The position numbers and the translations under genes were made by a program. The notes below the pieces were generated by a model, which worked only from the letters and a program-made list of their open reading frames with translations, had not been told where the DNA came from and made no database searches. Source: an uncultured Clostridia bacterium (GTDB lineage: Bacteria > Bacillota > Clostridia > Lachnospirales > Anaerotignaceae). Taken from it: DNA of 64,000 nucleotides. This document shows positions 45,371-54,933 of the stretch, one piece after another. The DNA is taken from the NCBI GenBank assembly GCA_944384265.1, contig CALWSR010000010.1, positions 1 through 64,000 on the forward strand. The letters are read 5' to 3'. How positions within the stretch are numbered: position 1 is the first letter of the stretch; each line of letters begins with the position of its first letter.

Positions 45371-45964
45371 ATGAATTATCACACAGAAAGATTACAAAAA
45401 CAAATGGCTTTTTTGCTGGAAGTGGATAAAATGAAAAATATTATAAGACAAACATATCTATCAGATGGCAGCAGAAAAGAAAATGATGCAGAACACTCTT
45501 GGCATTTAGCACTTATGGCAATTATTTTATCAGAATATTTTGATAAAGATATTGATTTGCTAAAGGTAGTCAAAATGCTGCTAATCCATGATATTGTGGA
45601 AATTGATGCCGGTGATACTTTTTGTCATGACCAAAAAGCCAATGAGGATAAAAAGGAAAGAGAGGAAAAAGCCGCAAAACGTATTTATCAAATTTTACCA
45701 GATGACCAAGCACAGGAATATAAATCATTATGGCATGAATTTGAAAATGTTTCTACAAAGGAATCTGTTTTTGCAAATATATTAGATAGACTGCAGCCAA
45801 GTATATTAAATTTGTCATCTAATGGAAAATCTTGGCTAGAACATGAGGTTTCTAAAAAGCAAGTTTTAGAAAGAAATGAAATGGTATTTTCCGGTCCGGA
45901 AGAAATTGCAGAATATATGAAAATGCTTTTGGATACTGCTGTAAAATCGGGATATCTAAAATAA
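45371..45964 (+). CDS. HD-domain hydrolase (YfbR-like 5'-deoxynucleotidase family)
   Basis: A 197-residue HD_3 protein with GAAAGGAAA upstream. Metal motifs: AEHSWHLALMA (about 39-49), IHDIVEIDAGDTF (HD pair near 75) and a distal Asp in ANILDRLQPS. YfbR-like members release nucleosides from deoxynucleoside monophosphates; others of this fold have different phosphate substrates. Monocistronic, followed by two strong hairpins. Confidence 0.83.
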   Translation: MNYHTERLQKQMAFLLEVDKMKNIIRQTYLSDGSRKENDAEHSWHLALMAIILSEYFDKDIDLLKVVKMLLIHDIVEIDAGDTFCHDQKANEDKKEREEKAAKRIYQILPDDQAQEYKSLWHEFENVSTKESVFANILDRLQPSILNLSSNGKSWLEHEVSKKQVLERNEMVFSGPEEIAEYMKMLLDTAVKSGYLK

Positions 45965-45995
45965 AAACAGGGGATAGCGAATTTGATAATAATGG

Positions 45996-46041
45996 TTATA
46001 TATTTATTCGTAAAACAAAACTTTTGCGAATAAATATATAA
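45996..46041 (+). repeat. Long A+T hairpin after the HD gene
   Basis: Perfect 15-bp inverted repeat (45996-46010 with 46027-46041) with a 16-base loop and no T-run. It sits between the HD gene and the true terminator. Confidence 0.6.
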
Positions 46042-46046
46042 TAATG

Positions 46047-46084
46047 AAAAAGACATATCTATTTTTAAGATATGTCTTTTTATC
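46047..46084 (+). terminator. Intrinsic terminator after the HD gene
   Basis: 14-bp stem AAAAAGACATATCT / AGATATGTCTTTTT with a 7-base loop. The arms also allow minus-strand use. Confidence 0.88.
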
Positions 46085-46337
46085 TATTTACTTGCTAAAA
46101 TATATACTGATATATAAGATTGTAATATCTTTCATACATTCAATTCCAATAATATAGTATAGTTTCTATTTTATAATTTTGTGTTATATCAAATAAGTGA
46201 CACAATACAACATTTTATTTCTAAAATATAGAAATAGTTTTTTTAATCATGTAATCCTGCAAAAATTTTAATCATTACTTTTTGTATTTTGTTATATTGA
46301 TATCTAATTGTCAAATATATTTTCTCTTATTTCATCA

Positions 46338-47606
46338 TTATTTATATTCTTTTTTGCCAATATCTGTTCTAAAATGCTTCTTTTCAAAATCCACAATTTC
46401 TACTCCTTCATAAGCAGTTTGAATTGCTTCATCCATATTTTTTCCAATTCCGGTAATGCCCAGCACACGGCCGCCTGCTGTTACAAATTTTCCATTTTTT
46501 TTGTCTGTTCCTGCATGGAATACGATTATATTTTCTTTTTTTGCAATTTTATCCAGTCCTGTAATTTCATATCCCTTGTCATAAGCCACAGGATAGCCTC
46601 CGCTTGCCAATACAACACAAACAGCAGCATTATCATACCATTGAATATCTATTTTGTCCAATGTGCCATTTGTGCAGGCTAACATAATTTCCAATAGGTC
46701 TGTTTTCAGTCTTGGTAAAACAACTTGTGCTTCTGGGTCACCAAAACGTGCATTATATTCAATGACTTTCATACCATTTTTGGTATACATCAATCCAAAG
46801 TAAATAATGCCTACAAATGGTCTGCCTTCTTTTTTCATAGCATCTAAGGTTGGCTGAAATATGGTTTTCATACACTCTTCTGCCATTTCTTTTGTATAAA
46901 ACTTGCTGGGTGAAAATGTTCCCATACCACCGGTATTCAGCCCTTTATCATGATCCAATGCTCTTTTATGGTCTTGTGCGCTGACCATAGGAACAATGTG
47001 CTTTCCATCGCAAAAAGATAATACAGACACTTCAGGGCCTTCTAAAAACTCTTCTATGACAACTGTATTTCCTGCTGTGCCAAATTTATGTTCCTGCATT
47101 ATCTCTTTTAATCCTGTTTCCGCTTCTTCTAGTGTATTACAAATCAAAACACCCTTTCCCAAAGCAAGGCCATCTGCTTTTAATACAATAGGCATTGTTT
47201 GTGTTTGTAAATAAGCTTTTGCTTTTTCATAATCATCAAATGTTTCATAGGAAGCCGTGGGAATACCATACTTTTTCATTAAATTTTTAGAAAATGCCTT
47301 ACTGCTTTCCAATATAGCCGCATTTTGCTTGGGGCCAAACACCTGCAACCCCTCTTTTTCAAAAGCATCTACAATACCTTCTGCTAAAGGGTCATCCATG
47401 CCAATCACAGTATAATCAACGGTATTTTCTTTTGCAAAAGCAATCAATTTATCAAATTCCATGGCGGCAATGGGTACACATTCTGCCAGTTCCCCAATAC
47501 CTGCATTTCCTGGTGCGCAATAAATTTTATCTACAAGAGGACTTTGTTTTAATTTCCAAATAATGGCGTGTTCCCTGCCACCTCCGCCTACAACCAATAC
47601 CTTCAT
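46338..47606 (-). CDS. purD: Phosphoribosylamine-glycine ligase
   Basis: A 422-residue ATP-grasp enzyme; start at 47606 after AGGAGG. N-terminal MKVLVVGGGGREHAI, the ATP-grasp core with VLKADGLALGKGV and VIEEFLEGPEVS, and YNARFGDPEAQVVLPRL near the metal site. It makes glycinamide ribonucleotide (GAR) in de novo purine synthesis. Last gene of a purM-purN-purD unit; product passes to PurN encoded just upstream. Other pur genes lie outside the window. Confidence 0.96.
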   Translation of the reverse strand: MKVLVVGGGGREHAIIWKLKQSPLVDKIYCAPGNAGIGELAECVPIAAMEFDKLIAFAKENTVDYTVIGMDDPLAEGIVDAFEKEGLQVFGPKQNAAILESSKAFSKNLMKKYGIPTASYETFDDYEKAKAYLQTQTMPIVLKADGLALGKGVLICNTLEEAETGLKEIMQEHKFGTAGNTVVIEEFLEGPEVSVLSFCDGKHIVPMVSAQDHKRALDHDKGLNTGGMGTFSPSKFYTKEMAEECMKTIFQPTLDAMKKEGRPFVGIIYFGLMYTKNGMKVIEYNARFGDPEAQVVLPRLKTDLLEIMLACTNGTLDKIDIQWYDNAAVCVVLASGGYPVAYDKGYEITGLDKIAKKENIIVFHAGTDKKNGKFVTAGGRVLGITGIGKNMDEAIQTAYEGVEIVDFEKKHFRTDIGKKEYK

Positions 47607-47623
47607 TTGTTTTCCTCCTAAAA

Positions 47624-48247
47624 TCAAAGTATTTTTACATGATTTCCAATTACTTTTAATTTGTTATGAGCAAATAACTGTATAGAAGCAGGCAATATTT
47701 TCCACTCTGCTTCTTCCATCACACGTCTTTGCAGTTGTTCCGGCGTATCTCCTTCTAATACAGAAACCGGTTTTTGCATAATAATAGGTCCTGCATCTGT
47801 TTCTTCTGTTACAAAATGAACCGTTGCACCTGTCACCTTTACCCCTTTTTCCAATGCAGCTTCATGTACCTTCAATCCATAATATCCATTGCCGCAAAAA
47901 GCTGGTATCAATGATGGGTGTATATTTATAATTTTGTTTTCAAAAGCATTTATAAACAAAGAACCTATCACTACCATAAAACCGGCCATTACCACAAGCT
48001 CTACACCTTTTTTTTGCATATGTTCTATCAAAGCCATTTGATATAGCTCATCTGTTTCATATTCTTTTTTTCGGATACAAACTGCATCAATACCATGCTT
48101 TTTTGCTCTTTCTAAAGCATAGGCATTGGGATTAGAGCTAACAAGTGTTACAATTTCTGTATCCTTTAAATCTCCTGCGCTAATTGCATCAATAATTGCT
48201 TGAAAGTTTGTTCCGCCTCCTGAAACCAAAACCCCTATTTTAAGCAT
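47624..48247 (-). CDS. purN: Phosphoribosylglycinamide formyltransferase
   Basis: A 207-residue folate-dependent GAR transformylase. [10 protein letters not shown] near the start, HPSLIPAF with the catalytic His-x-Ser of the family, and [21 protein letters not shown] precedes the ATG, which overlaps the purM stop by 13 bases. It formylates GAR with 10-formyl-THF. Confidence 0.96.
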   Translation of the reverse strand: MLKIGVLVSGGGTNFQAIIDAISAGDLKDTEIVTLVSSNPNAYALERAKKHGIDAVCIRKKEYETDELYQMALIEHMQKKGVELVVMAGFMVVIGSLFINAFENKIINIHPSLIPAFCGNGYYGLKVHEAALEKGVKVTGATVHFVTEETDAGPIIMQKPVSVLEGDTPEQLQRRVMEEAEWKILPASIQLFAHNKLKVIGNHVKIL

Positions 48248-49272
48248 ATTTCTACCTCTTTTTCACTGGATATTATTTTTCCAATCACATAAGCCTCTTC
48301 GCCCATTTCATGTATTGCTGCCAATGCCTTATCTGCATTTTCCTTTGCAACCACACAAACCATACCAATTCCCATATTAAATGTATTATACATATGCATT
48401 CTGTCAATATCTCCAGTTTTTTGCATCAAATCAAATATTGGAAGCACAGGCCATGTCCCTTCCTCAATATAAGCACAAAGATGCTTTCCTTTTGGAATAC
48501 ATCTTGGAATATTTTCAATAAATCCTCCTCCGGTAATATTACTGATTCCCTTTATCTCTACTTTTTCAATCAATCCTAAAATTTCTTTTACATAAATTTT
48601 AGTCGGTTTTAAAAGAGCTTCTCCCAATGTTTCATTCAATGCAGTGACAAATTCTTTACAATTTGTTTCAGATGGACGAAAAATCTTTCTGACAAGAGAA
48701 TATCCATTGCTGTGAATACCGCTGGAAGGCAGTCCTATTATCACATCCCCTTCTACAATGTTTTCTCCATTGATTATTTTTTCTCTGTCCACTACACCAA
48801 CTGCAAATCCTGCCATATCATATTCATTTTCGAGATAAAAACCGGGCATTTCTGCAGTTTCTCCTCCAATCAATGCACAGCCAGCCTGACGACAGCCTTC
48901 TGCCACGCCGCTGACAATTTCGGCAATGCGTTGTGGCACATTTTTTCCACAAGCAATGTAATCTAAAAAAAATAAAGGCTGTGCTCCATTGCAAATGATA
49001 TCATTGACACACATGGCCACACAATCAATACCAACCGTAGTATGCTTATCTTGTATAAAAGCTAATTTTAACTTTGTTCCCACTCCATCTGTTCCTGAAA
49101 TAAGTACAGGTTCTTTCATTTGAAGACCGCCAAGGGAAAACATACCTCCAAAGCCTCCAATATCAGCCAATACTTCTTTACGAAAAGTACTTTTTACGTG
49201 TTCTCTCATAAGCTTTACAGATTGATACCCCGCTTCTACATCTACACCTGCATCCTTATAATCAAGCCCCAT
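48235..49272 (-). CDS. purM: Phosphoribosylformylglycinamidine cyclo-ligase
   Basis: A 345-residue AIR synthetase with AAGGAGG before the ATG. Signature [35 protein letters not shown] and [10 protein letters not shown]. It closes the imidazole ring of AIR. First gene of the minus-strand purMND operon. No purine riboswitch or PurR box was recognised in the 140 bases upstream, where a hairpin ends the incoming M16C peptidase transcript. Confidence 0.96.
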   Translation of the reverse strand: MGLDYKDAGVDVEAGYQSVKLMREHVKSTFRKEVLADIGGFGGMFSLGGLQMKEPVLISGTDGVGTKLKLAFIQDKHTTVGIDCVAMCVNDIICNGAQPLFFLDYIACGKNVPQRIAEIVSGVAEGCRQAGCALIGGETAEMPGFYLENEYDMAGFAVGVVDREKIINGENIVEGDVIIGLPSSGIHSNGYSLVRKIFRPSETNCKEFVTALNETLGEALLKPTKIYVKEILGLIEKVEIKGISNITGGGFIENIPRCIPKGKHLCAYIEEGTWPVLPIFDLMQKTGDIDRMHMYNTFNMGIGMVCVVAKENADKALAAIHEMGEEAYVIGKIISSEKEVEICLK

Positions 49273-49302
49273 CTTCTTTCCTCCTTATGTATAAACCATT
49301 TT

Positions 49303-49341
49303 GAAAAAGCAAAACAGATTTCAGCTTTGAAACCTGTTTTA
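49303..49341 (-). terminator. Imperfect terminator hairpin upstream of purM
   Basis: AAAACAG (49311-49317) pairs with CTGTTTT (49334-49340), with inner TTTC/GAAA pairing. On the minus strand it is followed by GCTTTTTC. It probably ends the M16C transcript; a purM attenuator role is possible. Confidence 0.6.
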
Positions 49342-49414
49342 CAAAATAAACCATATCTCTACTTTTATTTATATCATAATTTATCTTAAAAAGCAATAAA
49401 AACAACATTGAATA

Positions 49415-52333
49415 TTATAAGTAAGAGGTGATGGAAGAAAATGTATCCTCTTGTGCTCTAATCATATCTTCATTTCCTATGGTGCAAATATTTTGTGATT
49501 TTGTTGCTTTCTCCAAAAGCACAACATATTTTTGCAGTTCTTTGACAGAGGTGCTTAAAATTTCATCTCGTTCCCTTTGCAGCATTTCAGGCTTTACATT
49601 TGTAAAATATCTTGCTACTGCCACATCAAACTTTTCTCCATTACTCAAAGGCCTATCCAGTGTATTGATTGTTCCTAAAATATATTTTGTCAAATCAGTA
49701 TTTGTTTTACAAAATTCTTCTAAAAAAGAAAAGGCCTTTTGATATATATCATATGTTTTTTGTATATTAGGATCCCGATAAGAATAAAAATAAATACCGC
49801 CATTTCTTAAAAACCTGCTTCCACATCCATAGGCTCCTCCCTGTACACGTACTGTATTCCACAAATATTCCAAATCCAATATGGTTTTTAACACAGACAA
49901 TGTACCGGAATACTCATATCCATACTCTTTTAAAAAATCAGATTGTATATTGTATTGTATCTTAGAAGAGCTTGTCATGGCTTCCTTTGTTTTGGAAAAA
50001 GAAAAGGAATATACTTGTTTTTGAAATACTGTATCAGAAAGCTTGTCATATATATATTCTATTTCCCTTTGATAAGCTGAGAGACTTTTTTCCTCACAGC
50101 TTACAGCAGCAAAGAAATTTTGCTTTGTAAAAATATAAGAGGCAGTTTGCTGTATTTTTGAAACCACATCATCTATATTTTCTTCTAAATTCTTTTCTAT
50201 TTCTGCTAAAAAATGATAATAGGAAGCTCCTTCCACTTCCTCTTTTATTTTGGAGCCTAGTCCAATATGGCTCATACTTCTTACTACACCAACCAAATGA
50301 GGCGCATTTTGCATATAGCTTTCAAAATTAATTTTAGCCGTTTTGATAATTTTCTTTAAGTTTTCTTTTTGACTAAAGTCTGTTTCAAATAATATAGATT
50401 GAATCAATTCAAATAATTTAGGAATATTTTTTTCCAATACCTTTGCATTGACTGATACAAATGAAACAGCATCCTTATCCGATTCGGAATAAATATCATT
50501 GCTAAAATGAATTCCTCCTGTATAAAAATTGATTTCCAATGGTAATGTATCAAAAGCATATTTTTTGGTGTCCAGTTTTGAAAATACAGAAGTAATCAAA
50601 CCCGCATAAGGAAGCAGATTTTGTGGTACACAAGCTGTGTCAAAAAGTAACTGTGCATAAACAATACCATTTGTATCCAAAGGTGTAAAAATCATATTGT
50701 ATTTTGATTGCACTTCATTAATTTTTAATATGTCTGCTTTTTTCTCAATATCCTCTATTTTTAAAAATGGAATTTGATTTAATATCTCTGCTGAATCTAA
50801 TTGCTGCTGGTATTGTTCCAGCATTTGATTTTCTTCAATCAGTTTTTGTATTTCACTTTCAGAAAGACCTTGTTTCATTTGTATCATTTTTTGTTTAAAT
50901 GCTTGCTCTATTTTTGATTGCTTTCCTTTTTCCGGAGAAACAACTACAATACTTTTATTGGTATTGTTGAGCAGCAATGCTTCAATCAAATGTTCAAAAT
51001 AATTTGTAGTAAGAGCAGATTTTACTGTTTCAAAATGCTTCCAATGGCGAAGTGCCTCTATGGGACTTTTCTCATGAAGCCAGCTTTTCATCAGCTTCAT
51101 ACCATATGTTAATCCCTTTGGACGATTGCCAAAATATTCCTCTTTTAAATAAAATTCCCAACGGTTTAATGTAGCTTCAATCAGTTTTTTATCCAAACCA
51201 TTTTTCACAATATCCTGCAATGTTTTTTCAATCACTTCCTGAAAAACAGCGGCATTTTCTTTTTCAGATTTTTTGGCTATAATGCTCAATACCATATCAT
51301 AGCTGGAAGAATCAAACCACCCTTCGGTATCATCGGCAATTCCTGCATCCACCAATGCTTTTTTTAAGGGAGAAGCATTGGTTTGCAATAAAATATAATT
51401 TAATATATCAAAAGAAAGTATCAATGCAGGGTCAGTAGACTTGCCAATGCGTACATTATAAGAAAGAAATGTATTTTTTTTGCTATCTTCTTCTGAAGAA
51501 ACAGAAAAAGTATCCTCTAGCTTCATTGGATTTGAAAAATCTTTTTCCAAAGAAATTTTTATAGATTTTTCTGATTTATTAAATTTACTGAGGTATTCCT
51601 TATCAATCCATTTTAATTTTTTTTCAATATCCATGTCACCATATAAATAAATATAGCTGTTGGATGGATGATAATATTTTTTATGAAATGCTAAAAAATT
51701 TTCATAAGTCAGTTCTGGAATGGCCTCCGGATTTCCTCCTGATTCAAATCCATATGCTGTGGTTGGAAAAAGGCTTCTGGAAATGGCATTGCTCAGCACA
51801 CTTTCCGGGTCCGATAAGGCTCCCTTCATTTCATTGTATACCACACCCTTTATAGATAAATCTGAAGCCTCATCCTCTAAAACATAATGCCATCCCTCCT
51901 GCATAAATATTTCCTTTTTTTCATAAATACGAGGAAAAAATACAGCATCTAAATAAACATCCATCATATTTGAAAAGTCCTTTTCGTTTCTACTGGCAAC
52001 AGGATACATTGTTTTATCCCCATAAGTCAAAGCGTTCAAATAGGTATTTAAAGAGCCTTTTGCCAATTCATTAAAGGGGTCTTTTGCCTGATATTTTTTT
52101 GAACCACATAAAACAGAATGCTCCAGTATGTGAGGAGTACCACAATCATCACTTGGAGGTGTTTTAAAAGATATAAAAAATACCTTGTTATCATCTTTAT
52201 TTGAAACATAGAATAATTTGGCTCCACTTTGGATATGCTCAAATAAATAGCCGGTAGAGTGAATATCCTCTATCACAGCAGATTCTTTTAACAAAAAACC
52301 ATAATATTGTTTTCCAACTGCAAATGCATCCAT
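49415..52333 (-). CDS. M16C insulinase-family zinc metallopeptidase (presequence protease-like)
   Basis: A 972-residue peptidase; start at 52333 with AAAGGAGT upstream. The inverted zinc motif H68-x-x-E71-H72 (PHILEHSVLCGS) and distal Glu in YNEMKGALSDPES are intact. Four M16 half-domains fit the length, with the R/Y motif of the C-terminal domain at VRVQGGAYGCGSRF. No signal peptide, so it acts in the cytoplasm on peptides. Single-gene unit divergent from the rubrerythrin gene, with a long palindrome in its leader. Confidence 0.92.
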   Translation of the reverse strand: MDAFAVGKQYYGFLLKESAVIEDIHSTGYLFEHIQSGAKLFYVSNKDDNKVFFISFKTPPSDDCGTPHILEHSVLCGSKKYQAKDPFNELAKGSLNTYLNALTYGDKTMYPVASRNEKDFSNMMDVYLDAVFFPRIYEKKEIFMQEGWHYVLEDEASDLSIKGVVYNEMKGALSDPESVLSNAISRSLFPTTAYGFESGGNPEAIPELTYENFLAFHKKYYHPSNSYIYLYGDMDIEKKLKWIDKEYLSKFNKSEKSIKISLEKDFSNPMKLEDTFSVSSEEDSKKNTFLSYNVRIGKSTDPALILSFDILNYILLQTNASPLKKALVDAGIADDTEGWFDSSSYDMVLSIIAKKSEKENAAVFQEVIEKTLQDIVKNGLDKKLIEATLNRWEFYLKEEYFGNRPKGLTYGMKLMKSWLHEKSPIEALRHWKHFETVKSALTTNYFEHLIEALLLNNTNKSIVVVSPEKGKQSKIEQAFKQKMIQMKQGLSESEIQKLIEENQMLEQYQQQLDSAEILNQIPFLKIEDIEKKADILKINEVQSKYNMIFTPLDTNGIVYAQLLFDTACVPQNLLPYAGLITSVFSKLDTKKYAFDTLPLEINFYTGGIHFSNDIYSESDKDAVSFVSVNAKVLEKNIPKLFELIQSILFETDFSQKENLKKIIKTAKINFESYMQNAPHLVGVVRSMSHIGLGSKIKEEVEGASYYHFLAEIEKNLEENIDDVVSKIQQTASYIFTKQNFFAAVSCEEKSLSAYQREIEYIYDKLSDTVFQKQVYSFSFSKTKEAMTSSSKIQYNIQSDFLKEYGYEYSGTLSVLKTILDLEYLWNTVRVQGGAYGCGSRFLRNGGIYFYSYRDPNIQKTYDIYQKAFSFLEEFCKTNTDLTKYILGTINTLDRPLSNGEKFDVAVARYFTNVKPEMLQRERDEILSTSVKELQKYVVLLEKATKSQNICTIGNEDMIRAQEDTFSSITSYL

Positions 52334-52356
52334 AAAATACTCCTTTCTTTCCGAGA

Positions 52357-52396
52357 AATAAATGGTTTGAAACACTAAGCCTTCAAACCATTTATT
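52357..52396 (-). repeat. 15-bp perfect hairpin in the M16C peptidase leader
   Basis: Arms AATAAATGGTTTGAA (52357-52371) and TTCAAACCATTTATT (52382-52396), loop of 10. It lies about ten bases upstream of the peptidase ribosome site, with no T-run, so it is not a terminator. It could be an operator or an mRNA structure that affects stability. Confidence 0.65.
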
Positions 52397-52447
52397 ATAG
52401 TTTAACATATTTTAAAAAAATTTGGAAATAATTTTATTGAAAAAAGG

Positions 52448-52507
52448 TTGACAACGCATCAATTCTAATTTATAATAGTTATCAGTTAATAATAGTTAAA
52501 ATTAACT
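52448..52507 (+). promoter_or_regulatory. Consensus sigma-A promoter and operator-like block of rubrerythrin
   Basis: TTGACA (52448-52453), 17-base spacer, TATAAT (52471-52476), a perfect match to consensus. Right after the -10 there is a block of AGTTA/TAACT elements, including AGTTAA-2-TTAACT (52494-52507) and two copies of AATAGTTA. Strong basal expression with possible repression is inferred. Confidence 0.8.
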
Positions 52508-52562
52508 GTTGCTTTAAAAACTATTAACATTATTGTTTTTTATTCAAAGGAGGATATAAAAT

Positions 52563-53105
52563 ATGAAAAAATTTGTTTGTTCAGTATGTGGTTATGTTCA
52601 TGAAGGCGATTCCGCACCAGAGGTTTGTCCAATCTGTAAAGCAGGTGCTGATAAATTCACAGAACAGGTTGGCGAAATGACATGGGCTGCTGAACACGTA
52701 ATTGGTGTTGCACAAGGCTCCAGTGAAGATATCATGGCTGATTTAAGAGCAAACTTTGAAGGTGAATGTACAGAAGTTGGTATGTATTTAGCTATGGCTC
52801 GTGTTGCTCATAGAGAAGGTTATCCAGAAGTTGGTTTATACTATGAAAAAGCTGCTTGGGAAGAAGCAGAACACGCTTGCAAATTTGCTGAGCTTTTAGG
52901 CGAAGTTGTAACAGATTCTACAAAGAAAAATCTGGAACTTCGTATTGCTGCTGAAAACGGCGCAACAGCTGGTAAAGTAGACTTGGCAAAACGTGCAAAA
53001 GCTGCAAACTTAGATGCAATCCATGACACAGTACATGAAATGGCTAGAGATGAAGCTAGACATGGTAAAGCATTCCAAGGTCTTTACAACAGATACTTCA
53101 AATAA
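52563..53105 (+). CDS. Reverse rubrerythrin
   Basis: A 180-residue protein with AAAGGAGG upstream. The rubredoxin-like Fe(SCys)4 site is at the N-terminus (C6, C9, C22, C25), the reverse of classical rubrerythrin order. The ferritin-like di-iron domain follows with Glu/His ligands in [20 protein letters not shown], and [12 protein letters not shown]. Such proteins reduce hydrogen peroxide and oxygen with NADH-rubredoxin-derived electrons. Its codons are more GC-rich and uniform than those of neighbours, in line with high expression, and the promoter is consensus. Monocistronic. Confidence 0.95.
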   Translation: MKKFVCSVCGYVHEGDSAPEVCPICKAGADKFTEQVGEMTWAAEHVIGVAQGSSEDIMADLRANFEGECTEVGMYLAMARVAHREGYPEVGLYYEKAAWEEAEHACKFAELLGEVVTDSTKKNLELRIAAENGATAGKVDLAKRAKAANLDAIHDTVHEMARDEARHGKAFQGLYNRYFK

Positions 53106-53117
53106 TTTAAATTATAA

Positions 53118-53155
53118 AATAGAGTGCATCAAAATGATGCACTCTATTATTATAC
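53118..53155 (+). terminator. Intrinsic terminator after the rubrerythrin gene
   Basis: 14-bp perfect stem AATAGAGTGCATCA (53118-53131) / TGATGCACTCTATT (53135-53148) with a 3-base loop. Confidence 0.88.
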
Positions 53156-53342
53156 CATCATTTACGACCTTTTAAAAGAATTTTTGATTTCTATACTGAT
53201 ATTTCTATTTCCTAAATATCATCAGTATTCTATTTTGCTCTGCTTTATTTTATTTCTAAACATACATATTTTACATTCATTCATAAAGATTTAAAAAATT
53301 TTATTCATATAATGCTTTCAGCATTGCTACTAAGCTTTTAAT

Positions 53343-54008
53343 TTAATGCAAAATACAATATTGTTCCATATACATTTCCATAGCTTTCAAAACAGTTTCA
53401 TAATTCCCCTGCTCCTTTAGATATTCATAAATATCCTGTACAGATAAAATAGAATGTACTTCTATGCCAAACTCCTCACTTACCTCCATAATTGCTGTTT
53501 TTCCTGGAATCTGCCCTACTTCGCAGCGATTTACAGAAATAAACATATGCTTTACTGTCACATCAGCCGCATTTTTTAATACAGGCATAGTTTCCCGAAT
53601 TGCTGTTCCTGCTGTAATCACATCTTCTATGATGACAACTCTGTCACCGTCTTTTGGCTGGTATCCTACCAGATTTCCGCCCTCTCCATGGTCTTTGACC
53701 TCTTTCCTATTAAAAAAATAAGGCTTATCCATATCATGTACTGTTGCCAAAGAAGCGGCTGTTGCTGTCACAAGAGGAATTCCCTTATAGGCTGGTCCAA
53801 ACATACAATCAAAATCATTGCCGCAGGTTTTTTTTATCAAATCTCCGTAAAATTTTCCAAGTGTGGCAATCTGCTTTCCTGTTTTATAATTTCCTGTATT
53901 GACAAAATAAGGCGTTAATCTCCCACTTTTTGTTTTAAACTCTCCAAAACGCAAAACGTCTGCTGACATCATAAATTCAATAAATTCTTTTTTTGATTTT
54001 GTTAACAT
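53343..54008 (-). CDS. pyrE: Orotate phosphoribosyltransferase
   Basis: A 221-residue type I PRTase with GGGGATT before the ATG. PRPP-binding motif VVIIEDVITAGTA (about 120-132), FGPAYKGIPL, FNRKEVKDHGEGG flexible loop. It converts orotate and PRPP to OMP. Last gene of the pyrBCFKDE operon, 13 bases after pyrD. No clear terminator follows at once; a T-rich gap runs to the convergent rubrerythrin terminator. Confidence 0.96.
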   Translation of the reverse strand: MLTKSKKEFIEFMMSADVLRFGEFKTKSGRLTPYFVNTGNYKTGKQIATLGKFYGDLIKKTCGNDFDCMFGPAYKGIPLVTATAASLATVHDMDKPYFFNRKEVKDHGEGGNLVGYQPKDGDRVVIIEDVITAGTAIRETMPVLKNAADVTVKHMFISVNRCEVGQIPGKTAIMEVSEEFGIEVHSILSVQDIYEYLKEQGNYETVLKAMEMYMEQYCILH

Positions 54009-54021
54009 AATAATCCCCTTT

Positions 54022-54933
54022 TTATTCTATGATTCCTCTAATATCACTGATATGTGAAATATGATATTGTTCCATATATTTTTCAATTCCCTCTATGGTT
54101 TCTATGGTTACCATAGGATTTGAAAAATTGGCTGTTCCAACTGCCACCGCTGTTGCACCTGCCATAATAAACTCAATGGCATCTTCTCCATTGGAAATAC
54201 CGCCCATACCAATAATCGGCACATCAACTGCCTTTGCTGTTTGATATACCATACGCAATGCAACCGGTTTGATAGCAGGACCGGAAAAACCACCTATTTT
54301 ATTGGCCAATACTGGCTTTTTACCATGAATATCAATTCTCATCCCCTGCAATGTATTGATTAAAGACAGGGCATCTGCTCCGCCGCAAACAGCAGCATTG
54401 GCAATCTCTGTGATATCTGTCACATTAGGCGTCAATTTTACAATCAAAGGCTGTTTTGCATATTTTTTGACCTCAGAGACCACTTTTTCCGCCATTTTAG
54501 GCTCTGTGCCAAATGTGATACCGCCTGCTGTCACATTGGGACAAGAAATATTTAATTCCAGCAAATCAATGTCTGCATCTGACAGCTTTTCTGCCACTTG
54601 GCAATATTCCTCAATGGTATGCCCACAAATATTGACAATGATTTTTGTATCATACTGTCGCAGAAATGGAATATCGTTTTCAATAAAATAATCTGCACCA
54701 GGATTTTGTAATCCTACGGAGTTTAACATACCGCCATAGGTTTCTGCAATACGAGGGGCATCATTGCCTTTCCAAGGCACACTGGCAACGCCTTTGACAG
54801 TGACAGCACCCAATTTATTTAAATCTACAAACTCTCCAAATTCTCTGCCAGAGCCAAATGTGCCGGAAGCAGTGGTCACAGGATTTTTCATTTCTACACC
54901 GGCAATGGTGACAGTCATATTTTGATTACTCAT
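54022..54933 (-). CDS. pyrD: Dihydroorotate dehydrogenase B, catalytic subunit
   Basis: A 303-residue FMN enzyme; start at 54933 with GAGGTGG 6 bases upstream, overlapping pyrK by 8 bases. ASGTFGSG, KGVASVPW, the active-site Cys region NISCPNVTAGG, and GMGGISNGEDAIEF. Class 1B forms a heterotetramer with PyrK to use NAD+. It oxidises dihydroorotate to orotate in the cytoplasm. Confidence 0.95.
   Translation of the reverse strand: MSNQNMTVTIAGVEMKNPVTTASGTFGSGREFGEFVDLNKLGAVTVKGVASVPWKGNDAPRIAETYGGMLNSVGLQNPGADYFIENDIPFLRQYDTKIIVNICGHTIEEYCQVAEKLSDADIDLLELNISCPNVTAGGITFGTEPKMAEKVVSEVKKYAKQPLIVKLTPNVTDITEIANAAVCGGADALSLINTLQGMRIDIHGKKPVLANKIGGFSGPAIKPVALRMVYQTAKAVDVPIIGMGGISNGEDAIEFIMAGATAVAVGTANFSNPMVTIETIEGIEKYMEQYHISHISDIRGIIE

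Noticed and set aside
49273-49414. Purine riboswitch or PurR site ahead of purM
   Set aside because: Only an imperfect terminator hairpin was seen; no purine-riboswitch core or PurBox could be recognised.
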